64,000 nucleotides of DNA from JACVRW01 sp963812915 (GCA_963812915.1 CAWEXB010000001.1:1-64000); one strand, 5' to 3'. Positions 26,530 to 37,710 are shown, counted from the first letter of the stretch. The notes: generated from the sequence alone by a model not told the origin. Made by a program: numbers and translations.

Positions 26530-29500
26530 TCACGGAGAGAACTCGCGGCTTCCCTCGATCGATGCGGTACATCGTCACGCCGCCAGCGGTCGTGTTGCCG
26601 TTTGCGTCGAACTCGAAGCTGCCGAGGATGCCGTCCTTGACGCGCGTCCGGAACAGGTTCCTGGTGACCGACGTCCGAGTACCGTCGGAGGCCGCGATCG
26701 CGTCCAGCAGCACCTCCGTGGCCTGGGCCATGGCGGCGGAGGGCGGCGCTGCCTGCCTCCCGATCGCCTGCTCGAAGGCTTCGACAAAACGGCGCCCTGC
26801 GGGGGGAAGGCGTGCGGGGTGCACGACCGGGAAGCTGACCACAACACCCTCGGCAGACCGACCCGCTTGCTGGATGAGCGCTTCCGCGGGGAAGCCGTCC
26901 GGTGCGAGGATCTGGACGCGCGGGCCGAGGGCCGCACGCAGATCTCTCACGAGCGCGGGCCCGCTCATGAGGGAGGATGCCACCGAGAAAGACCCCGTCG
27001 GCCCCGGACCTCTCGATCCGCTTCGCCAGCATCCTTGAAGTCACGGCCGCGAAGCTCCCAGCCCGCGGACCCGGCGATGTCGACTCCGAGCTTCCTCGCG
27101 GTACTCTCGGACACTCGCGGCGATCGCGATTCCGTACGGCTCTTGGTCATTCAGGACGTACAGCCTCCTGACGCCGAGCCGCTTGGCCATCAGGGCGTGG
27201 GCGGCGCCCTGGACGTCGTCCGCGGCCACTACTCGTGCGAAGTTGCGGACACCGCGGGGGTAGTAGGACTGGGGCTCTCCGGGAAGAGTGCCGGGGCCCT
27301 CGTGCGTGAGGCCAACCACGGTGGCGGAGGCGCTGATCGCGGCGAGCGGGCCGCCGCGGGCTCTGTTCAGTATCGGAACCTCGACCGCCGCGCAGCCAGA
27401 GGTGTACGGGCCGATGACCCCGAGCACCGTGGGCGCGTTCGCAAAGGCACGCGCATTCCTGCGGCAGGTCGCGGGTGTTCCGCCGAAGATGCTGGCGACG
27501 CTCGAGGTCGTCGCAGGACTGATAGCCGACGCTGTACCTGCCGGCCCTGAAGTCGTGCCGAGCGAGCACGAAGCGCACGGCATCGCTGAACTGCAGGGAC
27601 TGGACGAGGCTGGGGGGCGCCTGCAACGGGAGGTCGGACACGATCAGGAACCGCGGCGACCCGTTCTCTGCGAACTCGACCGGAGTGCAGAAGCTCTGTG
27701 AGATCGCGCCCGGCACCCGGATCGTTCGTCCTCGAGAGGCGGGTCCGGCCCTGAAACCCGGCTGGACGGATACCCAAACCCGTCCCTGGCTAACGGCCAC
27801 GCCCGGTCGGAGCGCCACCTACCGGGAATCGAGCGAACAGCGCCGGTGCGCGGATCGATTCGCACCACGGTGCCCTCGCCGCTCAGCGCAACCCAGACAG
27901 CGCCAGCTCCGGTCGCGATCGCGCTCGGAGTGCTGCCGACGCCGAGCGGGATCGTTGCTGTCACCGCGCCGAGCCGCGGGTCGATGCGCGTGACGCTCGG
28001 AGTGTTTTGATTCAGTACCCAGACCGCGCCTTCGCCGGCAGCGACGGCGACCGGTACGGGTTTCGTCGAGGCCGGGGCGTCCTACTACGGCGATGCGGGC
28101 TCGGACCGATCCGCTCTTCGGATCGATCTGGAGCACCCTCGCCGACGCGCTACTGATCGCCCAGACCCCGCCTGCGCCGACCGCGACGTCGTCGAGTAGG
28201 CGCCGCAGATCGAACACCCTGACGACGCTGGCGTCGCGCTGATCGAGCTTCAGCAGCCGCTTGGTCCCAGCCGCAACCCATACCGCGCCTCGTCCGGCGT
28301 CCACGCCGGCGCCGGACTGAAAGGCAGGCCGTTTCTCGGCCCGGAGCGCAAGCCGCTTCGCCACGGACCCGTAGGCTGCATCCACCTTGACGAGCACGCG
28401 CGCTTCCAGGTCGAGCAGCCAGACCGCGTCCTTCGTGGCGACGAGGTCGTCGGGAGCGGCATTCGCGGGAACGACCTTGGTCACGGAGCGCGTGCGGCCG
28501 TTGATGCGCGAGATCGTTCGGCTGGCGCTGCTGGTGACCCAGACTGATCGGCCGTGCGCGGCGACGAGCGAGGGTTGCCCGGGGATGGGTACCTGGCCGA
28601 CGATCCGGTTCGATCCTGGGTCCAATATGGCTACCGAGTCCGGCGCGACCTGGGCGAGCCCGCCGCCGGGCTCACCGTCCCGCGTCAGCTCGAGCACGCC
28701 CGCCGCCGCAGCAGCGAGTAGCAGCACGGCGCCGCCGAGCACCAGCCGCCGGCCGACGCGAAGCCGCTTCGCTCGGCGAGCCGGCGGCTCGAACCCGAGC
28801 GCCGAGGAGGCATCGGCTAGGAACTCGCCGCAGCTTGCATAACGTCCCTCCTTCTCCTTGGCCAGCGCTCTTGCGAGCACGGCGTCGAGCTCCGGGTGGC
28901 GGCTCAGGGAGGGCGGGTGCTCTTGCATGTGAGCCCAAAGCGTCTCCGCCTCCGTCTCGTGCCGGAACGGTGGCGCGCCGTCCAGGCACTCGTACAGCAC
29001 ACAGGCGAGCGCGTAGCAGTCGGTGCGGCCGTCCACCTTCTCGCCGCGGATCTGCTCGGGCGACAGGTAGTCGAGCGTGCCGACCGCCCGCCCCGTGTCG
29101 GTCGAGGCCCCGCCGACGTGCTTGCTGATACCGAAGTCCGTAAGGTAGGCGTGCCCCTCCTCGTCGAGCAGCACGTTGGCGGGTTTCACGTCGCGGTGGA
29201 CGAGGCCGCGCCGGTGGGCCGCGTCCAGCGCATCGGCTACCTGAGTCAGCACCGCCAGCGCTTGCTCGGGCGCCAGCCTCCCATCGCGCTCGATCACGGA
29301 CTTGAGATCCCTGCCCTCGACGTAGCGCATCGCCAGGAACAGCTGCCCCTCGTACTCGCCCGCCTCGTAGATGGGCACTACGTGCGGGTGGTCGAGAGCC
29401 GCAGCCAGCCGCGGCTCCTTCAGGAAGCGGCTGCGAAAGCGCTCGTCCTCCGCCAGCTCGGGCGCAATCAGCTTCAGCGCCACCGGGCGGTCGAGCGAGA

Positions 29501-29600
29501 GGTCGGTTGCCCTGTACAGCACCCCCATACCGCCGCGCCCGAGCAGCGACTCGACCCGGTAGCCGGCGAACGTCGAGCCGGGACCGAGAGCGACGCTCAT
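26504..29600 (-). CDS. Receptor-like Ser/Thr protein kinase with extracellular propeller and periplasmic-binding domain (multiple frameshifts)
   Basis: It begins MSVALGPGSTFAGYRVES, four bases overlapping the BTAD gene's stop. The PknB-type kinase (1-275) has GRGGMG, Lys in VALKLI, HRDVKPANVLL and DFGIS. One transmembrane helix follows (RLVLGGAVLLLAAAAAGVLEL, ~288-308). Outside lies a YncE/NHL-like propeller (SVWVTSSASRTISRING, DAVWLLDLEARVLVKVD, GAVWVAAGTKRLLKLD), then a LivJ-type binding fold (TVLGVIGPYTSGCAAVEVPI, RRLYVLNDQEPYG, SAEGVVVSFP). Frame changes are needed near 28075, 27815, 27507, 27105, 27030 and 26975. Reassembled length is ~1,030 residues. Part order is seen; ligand sensing is inference. 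It may be decayed. Confidence 0.75.
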
Positions 29601-31195
29601 GATGCGTTGGCCGTCATCGACCAGCCGAAGCGAGTGAGCGTCTCGGGCGGCGCCAGGCCACCCGGTCGCGGTCCTCTGCGGACCAGCACCGTCGGCGCAG
29701 GCGGGGACTCGACCAGCGCGCCGCGGACCCGGCCGAGGCCCTCCTGCCGCCAGCGCTCGGAAAGGCCAGCGACGAGCAGGCCGGCTCCCTCGGCGAGGGC
29801 GGTGACTTCTTTGCGTCCTGGTTTGGCGAGGAGCGGCTCGGCCGCGATACCGGCGACCCGCTGGACGATCAGCGAGGCGTCGGAAAGGAGGCGGCTCGCG
29901 TCGCGGCCGTCTTTGCGGCCGTCGGACGCCGCGCCGATCAGCCGCAGCGGACTGGCCGTGGCGTGCGCGATCCAGGCACCCAGCTCGAGCGCCGCCCAGT
30001 CGTGCCAGCCGGCGCCGAAGGGGACCACTACTGGCCCTGCGCGGAGCGAGCCGCCGGCTTGAACGAGCATGGCCACGTCGCACGCCGCCTGCTCGAGGAC
30101 GAGGGCGACTTCGCCTTCCAGCGGCGAGGGAGCCGCGTCCATGAGCAGCAGGTCGACGTTCTCCCGAGAGGCGAGGCGAACGACGTCCCTCGCGGGCGCC
30201 GGCGACGAGAACGCGGCGGTCCTGACGGCAAGGCCGTCGGCTAGGACGTCGGCCCGAAGCTTGGCGAGTGCGACTGTCGCGGCCGCGAGATCCGCCTTCT
30301 CGACTACACGCGCGATGAGCAGCTCGCGCGGTTGCTGCGACGTCGCGAGCGGCGCCGCCAAGCGGACGAGCGTCTCGACGTCCTCGAGCCGTTCGGGGAC
30401 GATCAGTAGCGATCGATCGGGGGCCGGGGACTGCCTCGCGAGCGACGGCCTCGGCACATCCTGCATCAGGTCGAGCGCAGGGTCCTGGGTCAGGATCGCC
30501 TGCTCGAGCCGCTTCAGTTCCTCGCTCGGCTCCAGGCCGACCTGCTCCGAGAGCTCACGCCGAGCCCTGCGGTACGTGTCGAGCGCCTCGGCTTGGCGCG
30601 CCGAGCGGTAGAGCGCGAGCATCAGCCGACAGCGCAAACGCTCCCTGAGGGGGTGCTCGGCCACGAGCGCCTCCAACTCGCCGACGAGCTCCGCGTGGCG
30701 GCCGCTGGCCAGATCGGCCTCGATCCGCTGCTCGAGCGCGACCCAACGCAGCTCCTCGAGCCGGGCAATCTCCGCCTGGACGAACGGCTCGTACGTTAGG
30801 TCGGCCAGCGCCGGCCCGCGCCAGAGCGACAGCGCTCGGCGCAGCTTCTGTGCCGCGTCATGCGGATCCGCATTCCTGGCCTCGCCCAGGAGGCGCTCGA
30901 AGCGAGCGAGATCGAGCTCCGAGTGGTCTACCTTCAGCACATAGCCGGGTGCCCGGGTGACGAGCCGGCCCTCCCCGAGCTCCTTCCGCAGCTTCGACAC
31001 GTAGACCTGGATGCTCTTCGCAGCGGTCAGCGGCGGCGCCTGACCCCATAGCGCGTCCATCAGGCGGTCGGTTGAGACCACCTGGTTCGCGTGCAACAGG
31101 AGAACCCCGAAGAGCGAACGCTGTCGACCGCCGCCGAGCGCGAGCAACCGATGCTGCTCGATCACCTCGAGTGGGCCCAGAAGACGGAATTCCAT
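29597..31195 (-). CDS. BTAD/SARP-type transcriptional regulator with C-terminal Usp-like domains
   Basis: 532 residues. Residues 1-95 are an OmpR-like winged helix (FRLLGPLEVIEQ, LMDALWGQAPPLTAAKSIQV). Residues ~96-245 form the BTAD helical repeats (AEALDTYRRARRELSEQVGL). The rest (~260-520) looks like two universal-stress-protein-like alpha/beta modules (SLLIVPERLEDVETLVRLAA ... VDLLLMDAAPSPLEG and GPVVVPFGAGWHDWAALELG). The coding end overlaps the receptor kinase start by ATGA, so the two proteins are made together. I infer a signalling pair in which the kinase modifies or signals to this DNA-binding regulator. No phosphosite can be identified. Confidence 0.85.
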   Translation of the reverse strand: MEFRLLGPLEVIEQHRLLALGGGRQRSLFGVLLLHANQVVSTDRLMDALWGQAPPLTAAKSIQVYVSKLRKELGEGRLVTRAPGYVLKVDHSELDLARFERLLGEARNADPHDAAQKLRRALSLWRGPALADLTYEPFVQAEIARLEELRWVALEQRIEADLASGRHAELVGELEALVAEHPLRERLRCRLMLALYRSARQAEALDTYRRARRELSEQVGLEPSEELKRLEQAILTQDPALDLMQDVPRPSLARQSPAPDRSLLIVPERLEDVETLVRLAAPLATSQQPRELLIARVVEKADLAAATVALAKLRADVLADGLAVRTAAFSSPAPARDVVRLASRENVDLLLMDAAPSPLEGEVALVLEQAACDVAMLVQAGGSLRAGPVVVPFGAGWHDWAALELGAWIAHATASPLRLIGAASDGRKDGRDASRLLSDASLIVQRVAGIAAEPLLAKPGRKEVTALAEGAGLLVAGLSERWRQEGLGRVRGALVESPPAPTVLVRRGPRPGGLAPPETLTRFGWSMTANAS

Positions 31196-31356
31196 GTGCG
31201 GTCAACCGACGAGTCACAGCGACCGTACCACCGAACCATGGGGACATACAGGTGCCGCGCGGACGCCCGATTTACCGCTCTCTACCCATCCCCACCGCGG
31301 ACCTTAACCGCCAAGGCACAGGATGCAGCAAGCGCTCCCGAGGAAAGGAGGAATCC

Positions 31357-31389
31357 ATGACAGGAGCCCATCAAAGGAGACACCGATGA
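31357..31389 (+). CDS. Ten-codon leader ORF coupled to the cupin gene
   Basis: ATG at 31357 follows an excellent AAAGGAGG Shine-Dalgarno. It encodes MTGAHQRRHR, and its stop overlaps the cupin start (ATGA at 31386-31389). The cupin's own AAAGGAG lies inside this mini-ORF. The arrangement suggests translational coupling or attenuation by an Arg/His-rich leader peptide. It is short, so chance cannot be excluded. Confidence 0.5.
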   Translation: MTGAHQRRHR

Positions 31390-31946
31390 AGAGAACACGC
31401 ATATTGGTAATCGCCGGCCTGGCCACGGTCTGCGGCGCCGGGGCTGCATTCGCGGCGCACGTAAGCGAGGTCGATCCAGCCACCGTGCCGACCGGCACGC
31501 TGGTCGCGCACAACAAGGTCGACGGTATCCGGATCTCCTCGATCGCGCGAGCGGTCGATGATGGCAAGGCCGACGTCTTCATCACGCACGCCCGATTCGC
31601 GCCAGGCCAGGACACCGGTTGGCACACCCACCCCGGACCGGTCTTCGTCCAGGTCGTCAAGGGATCTCTCACGTACCAGGACGCCCGGCACGACTGCATG
31701 CCACGGACATACCAGGCGGGCCAGGGCTTCTTCGATCGCGGGCACGGCCACGTCCACCGCGCCGTCGCCGGAGCATCCGGGGCGGAGTTCTACCCCGTCT
31801 TCGTGCTGCCGCCCGGGTCCGCGGCCCACATCATCCCCGCCCCGGCGCCGGAGGAGTGCACCGCCGGAGGCGAGGGCGCTGAGGACTCGGGCGACCATGA
31901 CGACTCAGACGACGACGATGAGCGGGATGAGGAGGAGGACGATTAG
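31386..31946 (+). CDS. Secreted cupin-domain protein with acidic tail
   Basis: 186 residues. A signal peptide (ILVIAGLATVCGAGAAFA, cleavage near residue 22) leads to a single cupin fold: TGWHTHPGPVFVQVVKGSLT carries the HxH and downstream residues of cupin motif 1, and GQGFFDRGHGHVHRA holds motif 2 histidines. Two of these His pairs could bind a metal. The last ~25 residues are almost all Asp/Glu (DDSDDDDERDEEEDD), which could bind cations or keep it soluble outside. The start ATG at 31386 is preceded by AAAGGAG. A perfect 30-bp palindrome follows at 32004-32033. Function unknown; secreted cupins vary widely. Confidence 0.83.
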   Translation: MKRTRILVIAGLATVCGAGAAFAAHVSEVDPATVPTGTLVAHNKVDGIRISSIARAVDDGKADVFITHARFAPGQDTGWHTHPGPVFVQVVKGSLTYQDARHDCMPRTYQAGQGFFDRGHGHVHRAVAGASGAEFYPVFVLPPGSAAHIIPAPAPEECTAGGEGAEDSGDHDDSDDDDERDEEEDD

Positions 31947-32003
31947 CCCGCGCATCAACGTAAGTGGCGCCAGACCGAGGATCGATAGGGACACCGTGAT
32001 CCC

Positions 32004-32033
32004 GGACGCCCCGGCCGGCCGGCCGGGGCGTCC
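32004..32033 (+). terminator. Perfect 30-bp palindrome downstream of the cupin gene
   Basis: GGACGCCCCGGCCGG followed directly by its exact complement gives a 15-bp loopless palindrome (13-bp stem once a minimal loop forms). It is 58 bp after the cupin stop and 70 bp before the response-regulator operon, so it probably insulates the two units. There is no T-tract. Confidence 0.65.
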
Positions 32034-32106
32034 CTCGGGGCAGGCGCCGCCATCATCGCTTGCCTGAAACGGGGGCGAGCCTTGCGCCCGGGGCCCTTCA
32101 CCCGGC

Positions 32107-32823
32107 GTGGACGTCGCCCGAAACTCGCCTGGTGCTCGTCGTCGAGGACGACGACGGCGACGCGCGCCTTCCTGCTCGACAACCTGGCCGCCGACGGCTT
32201 TCAAGGTCGCCGGCGCGAGCGGGGCGGGGGAGGGGCTGCGGGCGATCGAGGTGCGCCAGCCCGCGCTGGTAGTGCTCGACCTGCTGCTCGAGGACGGCAG
32301 CGGCTTCGCCCTGCTAGACCGCGTCCGAGCGGCGGACGGCCTCTCGTCGCGTATCGATCCCGACCTCCCGGTGATCGTGCTGACCGGCCGTGCGGGCGAC
32401 GCCGACCGGGTCCGCAGCTTCGCCAGGGGAGCGGATGATCACCTTTCGAAGCCGTTCCTCTACGCCGAGCTGCTCGCGCGCATCCGGGCGGTGCTGCGAC
32501 GCGCCGAGGGGCGCCGGCGGCGGGGTGTGCTGCGCGTCGGCGAGTTGACCGTGGATCCGTTGACGAGGAGCGTGCGGCTTGGCGGACGGCGGGTCGAGCT
32601 GTCGGCCAAGGAGTTTGCGCTGCTGCACGCGCTCGCGGAGGAGCCCGCCCGCGTGTATGGGAAGCAGGAGCTGCTGCGCGACGTCTGGGGCTTCCTATCG
32701 GCTGGCAACACGCGCACGCTCGACGCCCACGCCTGCCGGCTGCGCAAGAAGCTGGTGCCGTCGTCGCGGCCGTGGGTCGTGAACGTGCGCGGTGTCGGCT
32801 ACAAGCTCACGGAGGCGCTATGA
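32107..32823 (+). CDS. OmpR-family response regulator (two small frameshifts near its 5' end)
   Basis: The receiver begins in one frame (RLVLVVEDDD), moves near 32160 to RAFLLDNLAADGF and near 32203 to KVAGASGAGEGLRAIEV. It then reads cleanly: Asp in LVVLDLLLEDGSG, Thr in VIVLTGRAG, Lys in HLSKPFLYAELLARI. The winged-helix domain follows (LRVGELTVDPLTRSVRLGG ... VNVRGVGYKL), ~238 residues in all. A GTG at 32107 is the likeliest start. Its first half is nearly identical in DNA to the chimeric regulator at 25867. The kinase gene overlaps by ATGA at 32820, so they are a coupled two-component pair. Confidence 0.8.
   Translation: MDVARNSPGARRRGRRRRRAPSCSTTWPPTAFKVAGASGAGEGLRAIEVRQPALVVLDLLLEDGSGFALLDRVRAADGLSSRIDPDLPVIVLTGRAGDADRVRSFARGADDHLSKPFLYAELLARIRAVLRRAEGRRRRGVLRVGELTVDPLTRSVRLGGRRVELSAKEFALLHALAEEPARVYGKQELLRDVWGFLSAGNTRTLDAHACRLRKKLVPSSRPWVVNVRGVGYKLTEAL
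32132..32371 (+). repeat. Receiver-domain DNA repeat, copy 2 (partner at 25901-26137)
   Basis: This is the partner of the segment in the chimeric regulator. It carries an extra base near 32160 (GACGACGACGGCGACG against GACGACGACGCCACG) and an extra T near 32203 (GGCTTTCAAGG against GGCTTCAAGG), which create the two frame breaks. The intact frame in copy 1 shows what this copy should read. Confidence 0.85.
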
Positions 32824-33591
32824 GCGCGGTGGGGCTCGCCTGCGTGACGGCCGCGGTGCTCTGTCTGGGCGTCGGTCTCGTCGCACTTCGGATGCTTCGT
32901 CGGCGCCTCGGGCTCGTCGCCCGCGCGGAGCACGAGCTGCGCGGACCCGCGATGGCCCTGGCGCTGGCGTGCGAGCGGATAAGGCGCGACCCGGCGGCGG
33001 CAGGTCACGCCGATGTGCTCGAGGCGCAACTCGAGCGTCTGCGCGCGGGACTCGCCGACCTCGGCGCCGCCCGGCGCGGCCGGCGGGCCCCCGGCGGTCC
33101 GCTGACGTCCGTGGAGCTGAGTCCGTTCGTCCGCGCGGCGCTCGAGCCGTGGCGGGAGGCGCTCCGGCGCTGCTCGCTGGAGTGGCGGGCCGGACCCGCC
33201 ACCGCGCTGACAGACCGGGGTCGCCTCGCCCAGGCGCTCGGGAATCTTCTGGCGAACTCGGCGGAGCACGGCGCGGGCGAGCTGGACGTCCGAGCACGGC
33301 GGACGTCCGGCGGCATCCGGCTCGAGTTCCGAAACCGCAATGGCCGACAGGCGCGGGCCGGCCGGCCGAGACGGCCGTGGGAACGGCGTCGCGATCGCTT
33401 CCCAGGCCGCGCGTGACCTGGGCGGACGGCTGCTGGTCGACGTGCACGCGGCCGGGACGCTCGCGGTTCTGGAGCTGCCTGAGCGGCCCGCTCGGGACCG
33501 AGCCGACCCCTCCTCAGCCGACCGTCCGGAACCGGAACGTGGCGCGCGGGCGCCGGGGCCGGGCACGCCGGGCCCGGATCTCGCCGCGTGA
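32820..33591 (+). CDS. Compact membrane sensor histidine kinase (one frameshift)
   Basis: About 256 residues once repaired. A single N-terminal helix (LACVTAAVLCLGVGLVALRML) anchors it. There is no HAMP or sensory domain. The H-box is AEHELRGPAMALALACERI, with the phospho-His near residue 39. The ATPase domain has the N-box ALGNLLANSAEHG. The frame shifts near 33345; the other frame supplies the G-box DGRGNGVAIASQAARDLGG and the ending GTLAVLELPERPA. Start and stop overlap the regulator (ATGA) and CpaB (GTGA) genes. The lack of a sensor domain suggests that another protein, perhaps the SAF-domain partner, provides input. Confidence 0.78.
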
Positions 33592-34301
33592 CGGCGAAGC
33601 GGCGGCGGGCGGCCGTCCTGCTCACGCTTGCGCTCGCGAGTGGCGGCCTCGCCGCTTCACAGGTTCGGCAGCGCGAGCGTAGCGTCGAGGCGCGGGTCGG
33701 GCCGCTCGTACCGGTGCTCGTTGCGACGCGCGATCTCCCAGCCGACACTCGGATCGGGCGCGGGACGCTCGCACTGCGACGCGTGCCGGCGAGCTACGCC
33801 CCTCCGGACGCGCTCCGAGGCTCGGCCGCACTCGCGGGGGCGAGGACGGCGGCCGCGGTTGCGGCGGGCGGCTACGTCACCGCGGGACACCTTCAAGGCC
33901 CCGGCGGGGGCGGGTCGCGTGGAGCGGCGCTCCGCCGTGGGGAGCGAGCGGTCGAGCTGGCGGTCACGGGTGGCGGCGCTCTCGCGGGGACGGCACCCGG
34001 CGCCCGCGTGGACGTCATCGTCTCGACCGAAGCGCACGAGGGCGCGGGGCGGGCGTTCGTCGCGCTCGAGGACGTCGAGCTGCTGGGCTTGCGCGGCGGC
34101 GCCGAGGGCGCCGGCTACGGGGGCGAGGCGGAGAGCGGCGGACCGGTCCCGACGGCGGTCGCGACCCTGCGCGTGACCCTCCGTCAGGCTGTCTACCTGA
34201 CGGCGGCCGAGAACTTCGGGCGCGAGGTGCGCCTGCTCGTGCGCCCGCCGGGAGACCGGAGCCGCTCGGACGGAGCCGAGACCTCGGAGGGAGAGCTCTG
34301 A
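33588..34301 (+). CDS. CpaB/RcpC-like SAF-domain membrane protein
   Basis: 237 residues from a GTG overlapping the kinase stop. One N-terminal hydrophobic segment (AAVLLTLALASGGLAASQV) precedes a SAF domain (VPVLVATRDLPADTRIGRGT, GSAALAGARTAAAVAAGGYV), the module of CpaB/RcpC Flp-pilus proteins. The remainder (AVELAVTGGGALAGTAPGAR, VDVIVSTE ... TAAENFGREVRLLVRPPGD) also matches that family. CpaB helps assemble type IVc pili at the envelope. No other Flp/Tad gene is within the window, so this copy is detached from a pilus locus and tied to a two-component system. Its job could be sensory rather than structural. Confidence 0.8.
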   Translation: MTAKRRRAAVLLTLALASGGLAASQVRQRERSVEARVGPLVPVLVATRDLPADTRIGRGTLALRRVPASYAPPDALRGSAALAGARTAAAVAAGGYVTAGHLQGPGGGGSRGAALRRGERAVELAVTGGGALAGTAPGARVDVIVSTEAHEGAGRAFVALEDVELLGLRGGAEGAGYGGEAESGGPVPTAVATLRVTLRQAVYLTAAENFGREVRLLVRPPGDRSRSDGAETSEGEL

Positions 34302-34457
34302 GCCTGGATCCACCGATCCTGACGGCGTTTCCACGCCGGAATGCCGTCGCCAGGCGCCACCGGCTCACTCGCGAGGGTTCACCCTCGCTCCGTTCGCCGT
34401 CGGCGCCTGGCTCGGCCTCCGGCGCGGAAACACTCGCCAGTCCGGTGGATCCAGGCT
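34301..34457. repeat. 157-bp imperfect palindrome filling the cpaB-rpiA intergenic space
   Basis: The outer arms AGCCTGGATCCACCG (34301-34315) and its exact complement (34443-34457) are perfect. Further in, GTTTCCACGCCGGA (34327-34340) pairs with 34418-34431 at 13 of 14 bases. CAGGCGCC (34351-34358) pairs with 34402-34409. The centre GCGAGGGT-TC-ACCCTCGC (34371-34388) is perfect. It begins at the last base of the cpaB stop and ends 5 bp before the rpiA stop, so the convergent intergenic region is all palindrome. It is a bidirectional terminator or foldback/MITE-like element. Confidence 0.85.
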
Positions 34458-34462
34458 GAGCG

Positions 34463-35149
34463 CTATCGCCTCGCCGGGGCCTCGAGCGTGTCGACGCCGC
34501 CGTCGGGTCGGCCCAGCAGCGCGCGCTCCGCCAGACCGATGAAGAGACCGTGCTCGACGACGCCCGTCACCTGCCTCAGCTGCTGTCCGAGCATGTCCGG
34601 GTCGGCGGTCGAGTGCAGCGCGCAATCGAGTATGTAATGGCCCTCGTCGGTCTCGTATGGCTTGCCGTCGGCCTCGCGCAGAACTGCGTCCGGGAGCAGC
34701 GCCGCGAGCCGCCGGCGAGTATCGCGCCACGCGAAGCGAACGATCTCGACGGGGAGCCGGTGATGCTCGCCCAGGTGCCTGACTCGCTTTGGCGTCTCCG
34801 CGACCACTACGAACCGCCGCGCCGCCGAGATCACGATCTTCTCGCGGAGGAGCGCCCCGCCGCCGCCCTTGATCAGCCGCAGCTCGGCGTCCACCTCGTC
34901 GGCGCCGTCGAGGGCGAGGTCGAGCTCGACCGACCCGTCCAGCTCGACCAGCTCGATGCCCGCCGTCCGGGCCAGCTCGGCGGTGCGCTCGGATGCCATC
35001 GCCGCCCGCACGCCTTCGCGGGCGCCCAGCAGCTCAACGACCTTCCACACCGCCCGGCCCGAGCCAAGCCCGATCGTCATGCCCGGCTCGACGAGCTCTA
35101 CAGCGGCGGCCGCGGCGGCGGCGCGGGCCATGGCGTCGGCGTCGCTCAC
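34463..35149 (-). CDS. rpiA: Ribose-5-phosphate isomerase A
   Basis: 228 residues from the GTG at 35149. RpiA interconverts ribose 5-phosphate and ribulose 5-phosphate in the pentose phosphate pathway. The conserved segments are all present: GLGSGRAVWKVV (phosphate loop, near residue 25), ELDLALDGADEVD (catalytic Asp, near 80), LIKGGGGALLREKI (catalytic Lys, near 97) and VVVAETPKRV. The C-terminal GVVEHGLFIGLA is also typical. The usual SGST of the first motif is SGRA here. Upstream in-frame codons look non-coding. It is monocistronic, divergent from lon. Confidence 0.92.
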   Translation of the reverse strand: MSDADAMARAAAAAAAVELVEPGMTIGLGSGRAVWKVVELLGAREGVRAAMASERTAELARTAGIELVELDGSVELDLALDGADEVDAELRLIKGGGGALLREKIVISAARRFVVVAETPKRVRHLGEHHRLPVEIVRFAWRDTRRRLAALLPDAVLREADGKPYETDEGHYILDCALHSTADPDMLGQQLRQVTGVVEHGLFIGLAERALLGRPDGGVDTLEAPARR

Positions 35150-35352
35150 GGGCGGAGCATCGCACGGGGCCCTTGCGCTGCAAAATGCGGCACCAGCGGC
35201 CTCACCGGGCGCGCCGGTGGTGGGGGCCGGGACGGCGGCGGACCCGCAGGCCTCGTCGCGGGCGTGGCCACGTTCGTCACCCGACGGCACATCTCAGCCT
35301 AAGCGACTGAGGTTTTCCACCAGCAAGGGCAGTCAAGGCGCCTGACCACCGC

Positions 35353-35377
35353 TACACTGTTGCTTACCCAACGTAAG
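35353..35377 (+). promoter_or_regulatory. Putative lon promoter and operator
   Basis: TACACT at 35353-35358 is a plausible -10 box. Just downstream, CTTAC (35363-35367) and GTAAG (35373-35377) form an inverted repeat with a 5-base spacer (CTTAC-CCAAC-GTAAG), overlapping the expected transcription start. A repressor of stress genes could act there. This resembles neither the full HspR nor ClgR box that I know. Confidence 0.45.
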
Positions 35378-35395
35378 TTGCTGATGGAGAGGCTA

Positions 35396-37682
<2,287 letters not shown>

Positions 37683-37710
37683 AACCGCCTCTCCCGCTAC
37701 AACGAGGGGC

